Of a DNA stretch of 64,000 bases, positions 11,327-21,020 are shown one piece after another (the first letter of the stretch is position 1; each line of letters begins with the position of its first letter). The notes beneath the pieces were generated by a model. It ran no database searches, was not told the origin of the DNA, and worked only from the letters and a program-made list of their open reading frames with translations. The stretch is from NCBI GenBank assembly GCA_032717465.1, contig CM064713.1, positions 5,937,001 to 6,001,000 of the forward strand, written 5' to 3'. The DNA is from Coenobita brevimanus. Lineage: Eukaryota; Arthropoda; Malacostraca; Decapoda; Coenobitidae. A program made the translations under genes and the position numbers.

Positions 11327-11562
11327 TGTAACTTGCAATACTTTGGTGATAGAAACTCTGTGTACAAACAGCTAGATAAGGAGTTTATTACAAGCTCACA
11401 GTAAAATAGTCTGCCCTTCTCGGCTGTCTGCTATCAACTGATGCAATAACGCCGTCTTCAGGCGTGGGAAAGCATGCTGACCTAGCAAATTTAGTGGGGG
11501 CATGTATGCATTGGGGGGGGACATATATACATCGGGGGTAGACATATTGTGGAGGGGGTACA
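11327..11562 (-). repeat. 3' LTR of the Gypsy element
   Basis: A 236-bp terminal repeat. Relative to the other LTR it has three transitions, one extra G in a G-run and a 3-bp deletion in the ATAT tract. An AATAAA lies on the minus strand at 11389-11384 and would serve polyadenylation in this copy. Confidence 0.93.
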
Positions 11563-11574
11563 CTACTCCCCCGG
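11563..11574 (-). promoter_or_regulatory. Polypurine tract
   Basis: On the minus strand, the bases directly before the 3' LTR read GGGGGAGTAG. This is the expected position and composition for the plus-strand DNA primer. Confidence 0.6.
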
Positions 11575-11748
11575 GTAGCTGAGATGGTGTCTCCTGACAC
11601 CGGGAGTTAAATGGTGTTTGATTATAGTAGTAAGGCAGGACCGGGAGGTTTGTACAAGGGATAAGTATGATACAGGGGCAGTAGGGGAGACATGGCCATG
11701 TTGAGGGGAGGGAATTAGAAAGATATATACATATAAGATATACAAGGA

Positions 11749-13296
11749 TTAATAGGTACAAATCCAGGAAGGGTCGAAGGTATACATAAACATAATGGGA
11801 ATCACACAATAATAGTTTGAGACATGATAAACAAGGAGTAGATATGAGAGTTCTATTGTTGTTCTTCCTTCATTTTTTTTTTTTTTTTTTTTTTGACAAC
11901 AATGCACTGCACAGATGATGAGTAGAAAACCTATGAAAGCGATAACCACAGGGGGAAACACAACTGTTGGATGAACCCATGAACGGCTGAAGGCCAGAGA
12001 AAATTGATCCATAATGAAATCACTGTCATTGAGGAAGGTTAGCATGCGCAAGTTAGGGGAGGTGATGGTAATGTTGGCAGATGGTAGGGTAGAAGGCATG
12101 TCGAGTGGGTGAAAGATGTCATAGGAGTGATTACGAACAGCCTGGTGATAGCGAGTGGCGTAAGTGATGACGGACTCTGATTTGACGGTACAATAGTCAG
12201 GTGCTTTGTATAGACCACTAGCGGGGACGGAGCGAACGGAAGAACCAGGACACATGATTGTGACAGAGATGGGAACAGCAAAGAAGAAGTACTGGACATG
12301 GTTGAGGTGAGCATGGTGGACCGGGAGGTCAGGAGCTGGGACAAAAGAACAGGCCGAGTAGATGGAATGGTTGTGAACTAAAGCAGACTCACAGGGTGTA
12401 GCACTGCTAGGGAAGATAGCGAAAAGGTGGGCAGCACAGAGACGAGAGGTCGGAGTAAGGGAGGAACATTGCTGGAGGTCTGTGGAAGAAAGGAAGGCAA
12501 CGGAAAGATGATCATGGGAGAGGAGGAAATATTCTGAAGGAACAGATACCTGTAACAAGGAGTTGGTGAGGCGGAAAGGGAAGGGAATGATGTGGAAAAG
12601 GTTAAAGGTTATGGCAGAATGGAGAGGAATATGGACGACGACGTATGTAGTGAGAAGAGTGGCTTCGAGAACAGGATAATAATATTCAAGGGAGGAGTAA
12701 GGGAGGACTGGGGAGAGACCGAAGGTGGAGTGAGCCCATTCCAGGACAGAATGGAGAGCTGAGACAGGGACTAAGTCGGCAGTGACACGTCCATTGATAG
12801 CATCGACCAGGATACGAACCAAGGCAGAGACTTGAGACAAGAGAGAGTCAATGGCTAGTTGGAGATTATCCATGTTGAGCTTGAGGTAGAAGAACTGAGA
12901 GATAACGTTGAGATCTGAAAGGTGGCGTTGTAAGATATCGGTGAAATTGTGTAGAGAGGACGTGACTTCATTGAGTTGGGTTGCAGTGAATCTGTTACTA
13001 ATGTATTGCAATTGCCAGGAGAGTGGGAGGAAAAGGTTATAAAGATACTCATTCGGGTTGTGTGTCCCCATGAGGGCCGTGAGATGGTTCCTGATTCCGT
13101 GGAGCTGGTGCGCGTAGGCAGGTAGGGCACTGGCTACGTCGGCCAGGGGCGCAAGATCGTAGCGCAAGGAGGCTACGGCTTCAATAAGCATTACCTCGCC
13201 TCCCGAGCCGACCAAGGCCCCGGGACGTACTCCACCATCGTCCTGACTTGACCCAGACCCCAGGAGGGTCAGCACTGCCAGCAGGGAGATCGCTTA
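11749..13296 (-). pseudogene. env: Env-like membrane protein ORF, start codon context broken
   Basis: A long open frame (about 508 residues from 13275) follows pol. A hydrophobic leader runs just upstream of 13275, but the only ATG before it (13299-13297) is followed immediately by TAA (13296-13294), so the usual start is disrupted. The body has a helical, Leu-rich N-terminal half, several Cys residues, N-glycosylation sites (NFT, NHS, NIT, NDS) and one strong membrane segment near residues 442-458, next to a poly-Lys run. The arrangement is like the F-type envelope proteins of errantiviruses, which mediate membrane fusion. That link is by architecture only. I see no clear furin site. Beyond the poly-Lys run the frame is uncertain. 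Confidence 0.6.
11873..11894. repeat. 22-bp T homopolymer inside the env-like ORF
   Basis: On the coding (minus) strand this is 22 A residues, encoding the poly-Lys run just after the membrane segment. Length slippage here would alter the C-terminal frame. Confidence 0.9.
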
Positions 13297-13323
13297 CATT
13301 GTACCTAGAAAATCAGGGTAAAG

Positions 13324-14739
13324 TTAATGGGGGAGGTCGTGAAGAGGTTGATGGGCAGAGTGCAGTTTGGACCGATATTGATAGATTGATGAATGAGCAG
13401 GTGGAGGTGGAGAGGAAGGAGACTGAGGGATAGGTGGAGACAAGGTAGACTGAGGGATGGGAGGAGGGGAAGAGGGGGCAGGAGGTTGTGTAAGTGACTC
13501 TTCCAACACGAGGCCACGGGGTGCTCGCTTTAAGTCATCGACGTGGACCCATCTGGTGTCCTTAGTGGACAGGTCCTGGAGGTGAAATTTGTTGCCTTGT
13601 TGAGTGAGGACGCGGTGGGGCCCTGTAAATTTGTCATCCAACTTGGAGGAACGCGTATGGGAATGAGCAAAGACAAGATCGCCTACATTGATAGTGATAG
13701 GAGAGGCGGACTTATGTTGGCACTGCAGCATGTCCTCCTGAGAGGAAGCCAAAGTGGATTGGATGTACTGGTGGATTGTCTGGAAGTTGGCCAATTTTAG
13801 TTTAACATAATCATCCATGTTGTAGATGGGTTCTGGCTTTGAGGATAAGAGAGAGTATGGGAGGTCCTTGTCAAAGCCAAAGAGGACGAAGAAGGGAGAT
13901 TCAGCAATGGATGCATTGATGGAACTATTGATGGAGGATGCCACTTGGGGAATCCAGTCATCCCAGGACGAACTATGGGAGCCTAGATGTCTGAGGCACT
14001 CTAAGATTTTTCGGTTGTGGCGTTCTACAAGGCCATTGGAAGCCGGATGGTTAGGCACAACATTGCACTTACTGATATGAAAGCGGCGACAGATCTCATC
14101 TAGAAGGCTATTGTTGAATTCTGTACCGTTGTCAGTAAGAATGGTATGAGGGGTACTGAACGGGCAAATTATGTGCTCTACAAGGGCATGTGCAACGCTC
14201 TTCGCGGTCTTGTCAGAGAGGGATACGAGGACACAGTAGCGGGAGAAGTGGTCGACTGCTACGAACAAGTACTCAGCGCCAGATTCTGTGAGAGGTAGTT
14301 TTAAGAGATCGATTGAGACAGTTTCCCATGGTCGTGATGGGACTGGGTATTGTAAGAGAGGTGCTGGTAAGCCGGTTGATCCTTTGTGGCGGTGGCAGGC
14401 GAGGCAAGAGTCACAGTGGGCATTGATATCACGGCGCATGGTTGGCCAATAGTATTTGAGACGTGCTTGGTGCAAGCATCGGTCTTTACCTGGATGGGAA
14501 GCTTGAGGAGTATTATGAACAATATGAAGAACCTTTGGTATCAGAGCAGTGGGGACCACAAGTTGGCGTACTTCGCGATTGGGCATATCTTTGCCTGTTA
14601 GCAGTGTTTTCCTGTACAAGAGATCATCATCTAGCATGAACTCATCTAGTGATACTGGCAGAGTAGGTAAGGTCGAGGCATCGCCAGATTCTAGGAAATA
14701 AATGACTTTGGACCACATGGGGTCTTGGCGTTGAAAGTT
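13324..14739 (-). CDS. pol: Gypsy integrase region of pol
   Basis: The last part of the polyprotein, open for 464 residues from 14718. It shows the zinc-binding HHCC region (H68, H75, C105, C108), followed by the catalytic D,D-35-E triad at D137, D196 (TDNGTEF) and E232 (VERHNR). A GP-containing C-terminal region (TGPHRVL) precedes a proline-rich tail. Integrase inserts the cDNA into the host genome. The frame continues upstream to 14958 apart from a TGA at 14742-14740, which divides the RNase H/integrase linker. All catalytic residues are intact. Confidence 0.9.
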   Translation of the reverse strand, partial: NFQRQDPMWSKVIYFLESGDASTLPTLPVSLDEFMLDDDLLYRKTLLTGKDMPNREVRQLVVPTALIPKVLHIVHNTPQASHPGKDRCLHQARLKYYWPTMRRDINAHCDSCLACHRHKGSTGLPAPLLQYPVPSRPWETVSIDLLKLPLTESGAEYLFVAVDHFSRYCVLVSLSDKTAKSVAHALVEHIICPFSTPHTILTDNGTEFNNSLLDEICRRFHISKCNVVPNHPASNGLVERHNRKILECLRHLGSHSSSWDDWIPQVASSINSSINASIAESPFFVLFGFDKDLPYSLLSSKPEPIYNMDDYVKLKLANFQTIHQYIQSTLASSQEDMLQCQHKSASPITINVGDLVFAHSHTRSSKLDDKFTGPHRVLTQQGNKFHLQDLSTKDTRWVHVDDLKRAPRGLVLEESLTQPPAPSSPPPIPQSTLSPPIPQSPSSPPPPAHSSIYQYRSKLHSAHQPLHDLPH

Positions 14740-15617
14740 TCAAACAACTTCTGACGTTAGTGTAGTATTTTCAGTTACTTCAGGGTGCAGTGATGTTATA
14801 GCCGCTGCTACATGACGTGAGAGTGCATCTGCGACTACATTCAACTTGCCTGGTACATATTGAAAAGTGGGATTATGAGGGAGGGGGGGGTGAGTTGGGG
14901 GGAGGGGAGTCAAATGGTGGGTGACAGAGTGACTTGGAGGCGTTTTGTCTGCAGCCACCCTTTGCGGGATTAGGGCGTTGGGCTATAGATAGGATTAAAG
15001 TCCTGGATGATGACAGACCATCTAGCTAATCTACCTGTTAGGTTGCAATTCTTGAACAAATCACATAGTGGAAGGTGGTCTGTTTGGATATGCACTGGAT
15101 AACCATAGACTATATCTCTGAAATGTTTCAAGGACCAGATTACCGCTAGCACTTCGAGATCTGTGACACTGTAGTTACGTTCAGTGGTTGTAAGGGTGCG
15201 ACTAGCATACGCTATTATGCGCTTCCTTGATGCTTCATCGAGTTGCATCAAAACGGCACCAAGTCCAGTGCCTGAGGCGTCTGTGCAGAGAAGGAAGGGT
15301 GTGGTATAATCAGGGAACACTAGAACAGGGGCATTTACAAGAGCTGTCTTTAGCTTTTGGAAAGCCTGTGACTGGTCGTTAGTCCAAACAAAGGGCACAT
15401 TCTGCTTGAGTAAGTGGGTCAGAGGAGCGGCGATCTTCGCATAATCCCGGATGAAGCGACGATAATAGCCACTGAGGCCCAGGAAACTTCGTACAGCGTC
15501 GGTAGTGGTAGGTTCTGGGAAGTTAATGATCGCCTTAGTTTTATCCTCATTAGTATGAATGCCTTGTGCATCTACGACATGGCCTAGGAATTTGATTTTC
15601 TTTTGCAGGAAGTCGCA
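14740..15617 (-). pseudogene. pol: RT connection and RNase H region of pol, frameshifted
   Basis: Continues the RT frame past the TAA at 15620-15618. It carries the thumb/connection segment (KIKFLGHVVD, SFLGLSGYYRRFI) and an RNase H domain with TDASGTG, NYSVTDLEVLAV and IQTDHLPL. The frame ends at a stop at 14970. The C-terminal RNase H motif (NVVADALSR) is in the -1 frame from 14958 on, so a one-base loss or equivalent lies near 14960-14975. A further TGA at 14742-14740 closes this part. A G-rich, low-complexity tract at 14878-14908 sits inside the linker and looks expanded. Confidence 0.85.
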
Positions 15618-17501
15618 TTAACTGAGATTGATTTTCAGGCCTGTGAGCTGGAGGCGTTCAAAGACTTGCTGGAGTTTGGTAAAATGATCAGGGATGGATT
15701 TACTCATAACAATGATATCATCTAGGTAAGCAAAAAGAGTGTGTCCTATCATACCGCTGAAGACTGAATGGATAAGTCGCATGAACACGGAAGGAGAATT
15801 TCTCAGACCAAAAGGCAGTCTCTTAAACTGAAAATGTCCGGAAGGGGTGCTAAAGGCTGTGACTGGGCGAGAGGACTCTTCCATTTCGACCTGCCAGTAC
15901 CCGCTGAGGAGGTCTAAAGATGAAAAGACTACGTTATTGTCACCAAGGGATTCTAGCAAATCAGTGAGGACAGGTAACGGGAAACGGTCTGGAACGGTAA
16001 CAGAATTGACCTTACGATAGTCGACTACTGGTCTAAAGTTGCCGTCCTTCTTTGGTACTAAGAAAAGTGGGCTATTCCATGGACTGACAGAGGGTTCAAT
16101 AATGTCCTGGTCTAACATGTTCTGTACCATTTGATCTGTTTGCTTTCTCTGGCTGTGAGGAAATCGATATGCTGGTATGTAAATCGGCTGAGTTCCTGGG
16201 AGTAGTTCAATCGTATGTTTGACAAGGTCTGTTCTACCCATCGGTTCACCGGGTAAGGCAACCACGTTTCTGTACGAGGTCAGAAGGTCAAGGAGTTGAG
16301 GCGTATTTTGTGGGAAATCTGTGCAAGTGAGATGTGAGAGCATATCGGGTGAATATGTCGGCGCAGATCCCGTAGAGTTAATAGTACATACACCGATTGG
16401 CGTATCATCAGTCTGAATAGTAGGAATTGAGGAATCCTGGCACACCTTTACGGCCGCTGGGTATACTAGGAAGTCTCCAATCTTTACACCACTTTTAAGT
16501 TTTAGTGGAGCATTTGTGACATTGAGCAAGTACAGGTAGCATAAACTGTCCTCTAAGACTGTACACCACGCTGACTCATAAGTCAAGCCATTCACACAAC
16601 ACGTCTCAGGTAGGGTTAGTACATCCACTCCTTCTTTCGCACCGGCAGCACAAACAGAGACTTTGGTGAACTCATGCGGTAACAAAATTGTGCACGTATT
16701 CGTTACTGCACGTTTCGTCTCTGCGTGTTGGAGAAGATCATTCAGACTGTGTGAGGTAGGTAACTGAGACATCTCTGAGTCAGCGACAGTGTTGTCGGGA
16801 GAGGATGTAAGAGCCATGTTCGAGGGCTGAGATGATGTATCAGGGGACATTGAGGAATTTATGTCCTTGCTCGCAGTCAGTAAAGGAATGATCTCTGTAT
16901 TCTCAGATGATGATAGTGGTGGTTTGGGCTGGGTTGGACTTTTTGGTAGTGATAGGGACAGAGGTAATTGAAGGACTGATTTGATCGTAAGAACAGGACG
17001 GGGACATTCCATAGTGTAAACCGGGAATCCAGAATTGTCTATACTACCACAAGCAGGTAATAATGCAATGGAATGTTGTGCCATGGTGGAGAAACCAATA
17101 AGGGCATCTGCGGGATACTGCAAGTCATTAGTGACATGAAATTCAATGAGGATAGGGCGCAAATCTCTGTGGAGTTTGACTTCAAGGGTGACTCTTCCCT
17201 GAACCTTAAGCTCTGAGCCGTTAACACCACATAGGCGAATGTCTGGTGGTTCTAGGAAACTGATGTGGTTGTGATGGCGATGAATAATTTGTAAGGAATT
17301 TTCGGAGATGAGATTTACTATAGATCCTGTGTCCAAGAAGAATGACGTTGGTATGTCATGACTGCTGCCGAGAATGACTAAACCCGAGGATGTTATGGGA
17401 CCTACATGGCGGATGGGGAGTTGGGTTTCTGGTTCTACGTGATATTGGTCCGATACGGGCGGGGCGCTTCCCCCGACTGTGGGCAGTTGAGGTAACGACA
17501 T
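15618..17501 (-). CDS. pol: Gypsy protease and reverse transcriptase region of pol
   Basis: A 627-residue frame. A retropepsin active site FFLDTGS lies at residues 54-60. A long spacer follows, then the reverse transcriptase from about residue 410, with VPKKDGNFRPVVDYRKVN, LDLLSGYWQV, FKRLPFGLRNSPSVF and the catalytic YLDDI at 592-596. The frame overlaps gag by at least 67 bp and lies in the -1 frame relative to it, which fits ribosomal frameshifting as in gypsy-type elements. It ends at a TAA (15620-15618) that interrupts the RT thumb. The neighbouring residues continue in the same frame, so this is a nonsense mutation rather than a natural end. Confidence 0.92.
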   Translation of the reverse strand: MSLPQLPTVGGSAPPVSDQYHVEPETQLPIRHVGPITSSGLVILGSSHDIPTSFFLDTGSIVNLISENSLQIIHRHHNHISFLEPPDIRLCGVNGSELKVQGRVTLEVKLHRDLRPILIEFHVTNDLQYPADALIGFSTMAQHSIALLPACGSIDNSGFPVYTMECPRPVLTIKSVLQLPLSLSLPKSPTQPKPPLSSSENTEIIPLLTASKDINSSMSPDTSSQPSNMALTSSPDNTVADSEMSQLPTSHSLNDLLQHAETKRAVTNTCTILLPHEFTKVSVCAAGAKEGVDVLTLPETCCVNGLTYESAWCTVLEDSLCYLYLLNVTNAPLKLKSGVKIGDFLVYPAAVKVCQDSSIPTIQTDDTPIGVCTINSTGSAPTYSPDMLSHLTCTDFPQNTPQLLDLLTSYRNVVALPGEPMGRTDLVKHTIELLPGTQPIYIPAYRFPHSQRKQTDQMVQNMLDQDIIEPSVSPWNSPLFLVPKKDGNFRPVVDYRKVNSVTVPDRFPLPVLTDLLESLGDNNVVFSSLDLLSGYWQVEMEESSRPVTAFSTPSGHFQFKRLPFGLRNSPSVFMRLIHSVFSGMIGHTLFAYLDDIIVMSKSIPDHFTKLQQVFERLQLTGLKINLS

Positions 17502-18805
17502 TCCTCAGTGGTGTGAGTCGTGCTTGATTTGTGGTATTTGCAGTGTGGACGACGTGAGCGGGAAGGCGTACGCTGTCTGGTTTGGGAGTGAGGACGTCTG
17601 TATGTACGGTCGCAACTGGATGCTCGATGTCCAGGATGACCACAGTACCAGCAAAGAATCGAAGATTGTCCGTTTCGTCGGGCGCTAGATTGATCATGAC
17701 CTGCGGTAGGAGAGCGATGTGTGGCAGGTCTGCCGTGTGTGGTGGGACGGGAGCGAGATTGGTCTGGGGTAGTGGAGGTGTGACAGACTGAGGAGGCCAA
17801 GGGTTGAGTGGTGCCCTGACGCGTGTAGTTCGAACCTGTTCTTTCATGAATGGCTTTAGTGACCTGAATAATTTTATCTCCTGGATTGAAACCGATTTCC
17901 AAGGCTAGCTCTCGCTGTTTAGGAGTAAGCCAGTGAGGGAATCTGAGGTAACCAATTAAGTCAGCAAAGTTGGTGAGTGAAAGCATTGGAACGCCAGTCT
18001 TGTCTTCTAACCATTTCGTGCCTACCAGTAATTGGAGCATCTCGTTACTAGTTGCTTTCATGGCGGCGGCAGCTTCGCGGAGCTTGGCATATTGCGCTGG
18101 GATGCGCAAGTCCTCATCTAGTTGGTTTAGGAGATTAATGAATCCCATGAGTGACGCGGTATTTGAATGCTGGCAACAAAGGCTGATGAGTTCCGTACGA
18201 AAAGCAGCAAAGGTACGAATGCTATTGAAATGTCCTGCACGGATCGCGGATCCGATGTCTGATTTACCGTGGTGCAAGCGACCGAGGAGGTAAGCTACTT
18301 TGAGCGATTCCTCGGTAATTTGTCTATTGTTTATTTCTGTTTCGACTTCTCTGAGGAAATCATAGACAGACCAAGTTGGGTCCTGGCCGGTAAATTTGGG
18401 AAGATTGGCATCGTCGAGATAGATAGACTGTGGAGGGTTGGCCATGGCTGGAAGTGTAGAAGTGGCGGCAGGAGAGGTGTGGGAGAGAGAGAAGGTAGTG
18501 GCAGTTAAGGGCGAGCAAGACGGGGTATGAAGGGAGGCAGGAGAGGGAACGACAGGGGAAGGAGCAGAGGAAGAAGGGAGTGTAGAGGCAGGAGTAGAGG
18601 AGGAGGTATCTGGATTTACGAGGGTAGGACGGGTAGTAAGTGATTCTGCGGGAAGTGAAACGGGAGTCTCAGGTACAGGGCGGTGGTACTCTTTGCCACT
18701 TCGTAAATGAGTGATTGTGTTAGAGTTGGCAGACGGGGTATGAGCAGGTGATGTTTCCGGGTCGAGAGGGCTGGTGGTAAGCGGTTGACGTGGAAAGTAT
18801 GACAT
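17435..18805 (-). CDS. gag: Gypsy Gag polyprotein
   Basis: An intact 456-residue ORF. The N-terminal 125 residues are Ser/Thr/Pro-rich. Residues of about 130-325 form a helical capsid-like domain. A CCHC zinc knuckle lies at C385, C388, H393 and C398 (CWYCGHPGHRASSC), within an Arg/Ser/Thr-rich basic tail. A second His/Cys cluster (CKYHKSSTTHTTEEC) follows. Gag packages the element RNA into virus-like particles. The start is the first ATG after the leader. Pol begins inside the 3' end in the -1 frame. No breaks are seen. Confidence 0.88.
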   Translation of the reverse strand: MSYFPRQPLTTSPLDPETSPAHTPSANSNTITHLRSGKEYHRPVPETPVSLPAESLTTRPTLVNPDTSSSTPASTLPSSSAPSPVVPSPASLHTPSCSPLTATTFSLSHTSPAATSTLPAMANPPQSIYLDDANLPKFTGQDPTWSVYDFLREVETEINNRQITEESLKVAYLLGRLHHGKSDIGSAIRAGHFNSIRTFAAFRTELISLCCQHSNTASLMGFINLLNQLDEDLRIPAQYAKLREAAAAMKATSNEMLQLLVGTKWLEDKTGVPMLSLTNFADLIGYLRFPHWLTPKQRELALEIGFNPGDKIIQVTKAIHERTGSNYTRQGTTQPLASSVCHTSTTPDQSRSRPTTHGRPATHRSPTAGHDQSSARRNGQSSILCWYCGHPGHRASSCDRTYRRPHSQTRQRTPSRSRRPHCKYHKSSTTHTTEECRYLNCPQSGEAPRPYRTNIT

Positions 18806-19674
18806 TTAATGCGGCAATGGAAGATGAAAGGACGAAGATGGATACGTAGGTGGAAATGTATAAATAACAATGAGAGAATGGAATACACTAGGTGTGAAAA
18901 TGAATGAAGGTGCGGGGATGGATGGTTTAAATAAAATGCGAAGGATGAGATGGAATATAAATAACGTAGGTGAAGATGAAAACGGGGTAATGGAAATGAG
19001 ATGGAATATTTACAATAACCAATCTGTAGAGAAAATCGAGGATAATCTCTGTAGAAAGGAAAGACATACTATAGTTACACAGTAGAGATGGGAGTGTTAA
19101 GATGTATGACGTGCAGGGGTGGCTGGGCATAGCTGGGCTGGGGCGGGGTGGGGCGGGGCGGGGCGGGGCGAGGCGGGGTAGAGACAGCTGGTTGGAGAGG
19201 AGAAGAGATGCCGCGATGAATCACCAGCAGGGAGTGGCGGTCTCAGGAGGCTCCGTAATGCAGACCAGATGCGGGCGACGGCGGAGGCCGGTGGTGGGTG
19301 GTGAAGGCAGATGTCGGCACAAGGCAGGTGTAGAGCTGGTGAGTTGCAAATGCAGAGAATGGTGGTGGGCAGGCAGCGGGCAGACAGTGACAAGTGGCAC
19401 CGTGGGGGCAGGAGCTATGATGAGTCCGGAACAGGTGCTGGGAACAGGTGCAACAGGTGCGTAGGTCAGCGACAGTGACACGTGCGGGCAGGAACAAGGC
19501 GTATGGGTGCGGTTGTTTGAGAGGTGAGCACTGGTGAGAAAAATGGTACACTCGAAAAGCACAGCCAAGGTATTACACCACTAGAGGCATGGAGGAGGGG
19601 CGAGGCTGGCAGATGCGAGACGTGGTGTAGCTTGTTGTATCACTAAAAATCCAAGGAGGCGGTCAGAATGTGAT
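18806..19674 (-). other. Gypsy 5' leader
   Basis: About 870 bp between the primer-binding site and gag. It has no convincing ORF and carries a GC-box-like G-rich run on the plus strand at 19140-19180. It probably holds packaging and splice-donor signals, but I cannot assign them. Confidence 0.55.
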
Positions 19675-19697
19675 GGTTCGAAACACCGCTGCTACCA
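19675..19697 (-). promoter_or_regulatory. tRNA primer-binding site
   Basis: The plus strand here reads like a tRNA 3' end: GGTTCGAAACACC, then GCTGCTA and CCA. It contains the canonical T-loop GTTCGAA. The minus strand is therefore complementary to 23 nt of a primer tRNA and starts two bases after the 5' LTR. I could not name the tRNA with confidence. Confidence 0.8.
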
Positions 19698-19699
19698 AA

Positions 19700-19937
19700 T
19701 GTAACTTGCAATACTTTGGTGATAGAAACTCCGTGTACAAACAGCTAGATAAGGAGTTTATTACAAGCTCACAGTAAAATAGTCTGCCCTTCTCGGCTGT
19801 CTGCTATCAACTGATGCAATAACGTCGTCTTCAGGCATGGGAAAGCATGCTGACCTAGCAAATTTAGTGGGGCATGTATGCATTGGGGGGGGACATATTA
19901 TATACATCGGGGGTAGACATATTGTGGAGGGGGTACA
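19700..19937 (-). repeat. 5' LTR of the Gypsy element
   Basis: A 238-bp LTR containing U3-R-U5. An AATAAA lies on the minus strand at 19762-19757. A matching initiator is given separately. Confidence 0.93.
19782..19814 (-). promoter_or_regulatory. Putative Inr and DPE in the 5' LTR
   Basis: On the minus strand TCAGTT (19814-19809) matches the arthropod initiator consensus TCAKTY. Counting its A (19812) as +1, AGAC falls at +28 to +31, the place and core of a downstream promoter element. The only TATA-like stretch lies about 90 bp upstream, too far to pair with this start. The same arrangement is present in the 3' LTR. Confidence 0.45.
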
Positions 19938-20039
19938 TCTGCTTCCTCCACCTGTACTGAGCCCAACTGGGGTTTAATATTCAAGGAGAAAGTATTTAAA
20001 CTGTGGGAAATTTTCAGAGTAAAAGGAAAGAAACAGTTA

Positions 20040-20412
20040 TAATAGTCCTAGAGAGGGCCCTGGGCTGTGGTGAGGGGTGGGGTGGGGTGGGGGGAGTGAG
20101 GGAGGGGTGGGGTGAGGGGGGGTGGGTTGGGCTGAGAGGGGGGTGGGGTGAAAGGGGGGAGTGGTGGGGTGAGGGGGGAGGGTGGGTGGGGGGAGGGGGG
20201 CGATGGGGGGAGGGGAGGTGGTGGGTGAGGGGGTAGAGTGGGTGAGGGGGTAGAGTGGGTGAGGGGGTAGAGTGGGTGAGGGGGGAGGTGGGGTGAGGGG
20301 GGAGGTGGGGTGAGGGGGGAGGTGGGGTGAGGGGGGAGCTGGGGTGAGGGGGGAGCTGGGGTGGAGTTAGGGATGGGGTGGAGTTAGGGATGGGGTGGAG
20401 TTAGGGATGGGG
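20040..20412. repeat. G-rich minisatellites, first block
   Basis: Consecutive short arrays on a GGGGTGAGGGGGG theme. Units of about 18 bp with TAGAGT occur at 20221-20287, units with GAGGTG or GAGCTG at 20280-20360, and units GGGATGGGGTGGAGTTA at 20353-20412. Many G-runs of 3-6 predict G-quadruplexes on the plus strand. Confidence 0.85.
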
Positions 20413-20574
20413 TGGGGGGAGGGGAGGGAGGTGTAAGGGGTGGGGGAGTAGGAAGGACCCAGCAGCTAGATGAAAGAGGGAGAAGGGGAATAGGGAATAG
20501 AGCATATCCATTCCAGTACTCAATAATACACATTCCAACCCATCCACTGTATCCAATCCAGTCCATTCCATCTC

Positions 20575-21020
20575 CACGATACCCAACCCAACCCTACCCA
20601 ACCCAACCCTACCCAACCCAACCCTACCCAACCCAACCCAACCCAACCCAACCCAACCCAACCCCACGACATCCAACCCAGCCCAACCCCACGACATCCA
20701 ACCCAGCCCAACCCAACCCCACGACATCCAACCCAACCCAGGCCAACCCCACGACATCCAACCCAACCCAGGCCAACCCCACGACATCCATCCCAACCCA
20801 GCCCCACGATATCCATCCCAACCCAAGCCAACCCAACCCCACGACATCCAACCCAAGCCAACCCAACCCCACGACACCCAACCCAAGCCAACCCAACCCC
20901 ACGACACCCAACCCAAGCCAACCCAACCCCAAGCCAACCCAACCCCACGACACCCAACCCAAGCCAACCCAACCCAAGCCAACCCAACCCCACGACACCC
21001 AACCCAAGCCAACCCAACCT
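20575..21020. repeat. C-rich minisatellite (CCCAACCCAACCCCACGACA)
   Basis: An array of CCCAA pentamers punctuated by CCCCACGACAYCCAA, with periods of about 24-40 bp. Its G-rich strand is the minus strand, opposite to both flanking blocks, so strand asymmetry flips twice within about 0.5 kb. The Pro/Thr/Asn or Gly/Trp-rich frames are artefacts. Confidence 0.85.

Larger units (their letters stand above)
11327..19937 (-). mobile_element. Gypsy LTR retrotransposon with env-like ORF
   Basis: An 8.6-kb element in minus orientation, flanked by the 4-bp duplication TCTG (11323-11326 and 19938-19941). LTRs begin TGTA and end TACA. Reading 5' to 3' on the minus strand: 5' LTR, a primer-binding site starting two bases after it, a ~0.9-kb leader, gag, pol in the -1 frame (PR-RT-RNase H-IN order, typical of Ty3/Gypsy), an env-like ORF, polypurine tract and 3' LTR. 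The LTRs differ by three transitions and two small indels, so insertion is fairly recent. One frameshift and two stops in pol, plus a stop at the env start, make this copy non-autonomous. The three-ORF plan resembles errantiviruses. Confidence 0.93.

Noticed and set aside
19675..19697. tRNA gene fragment
   Set aside because: Only the 3' end of a tRNA is present and it abuts an LTR, so it is the complement of a primer-binding site.
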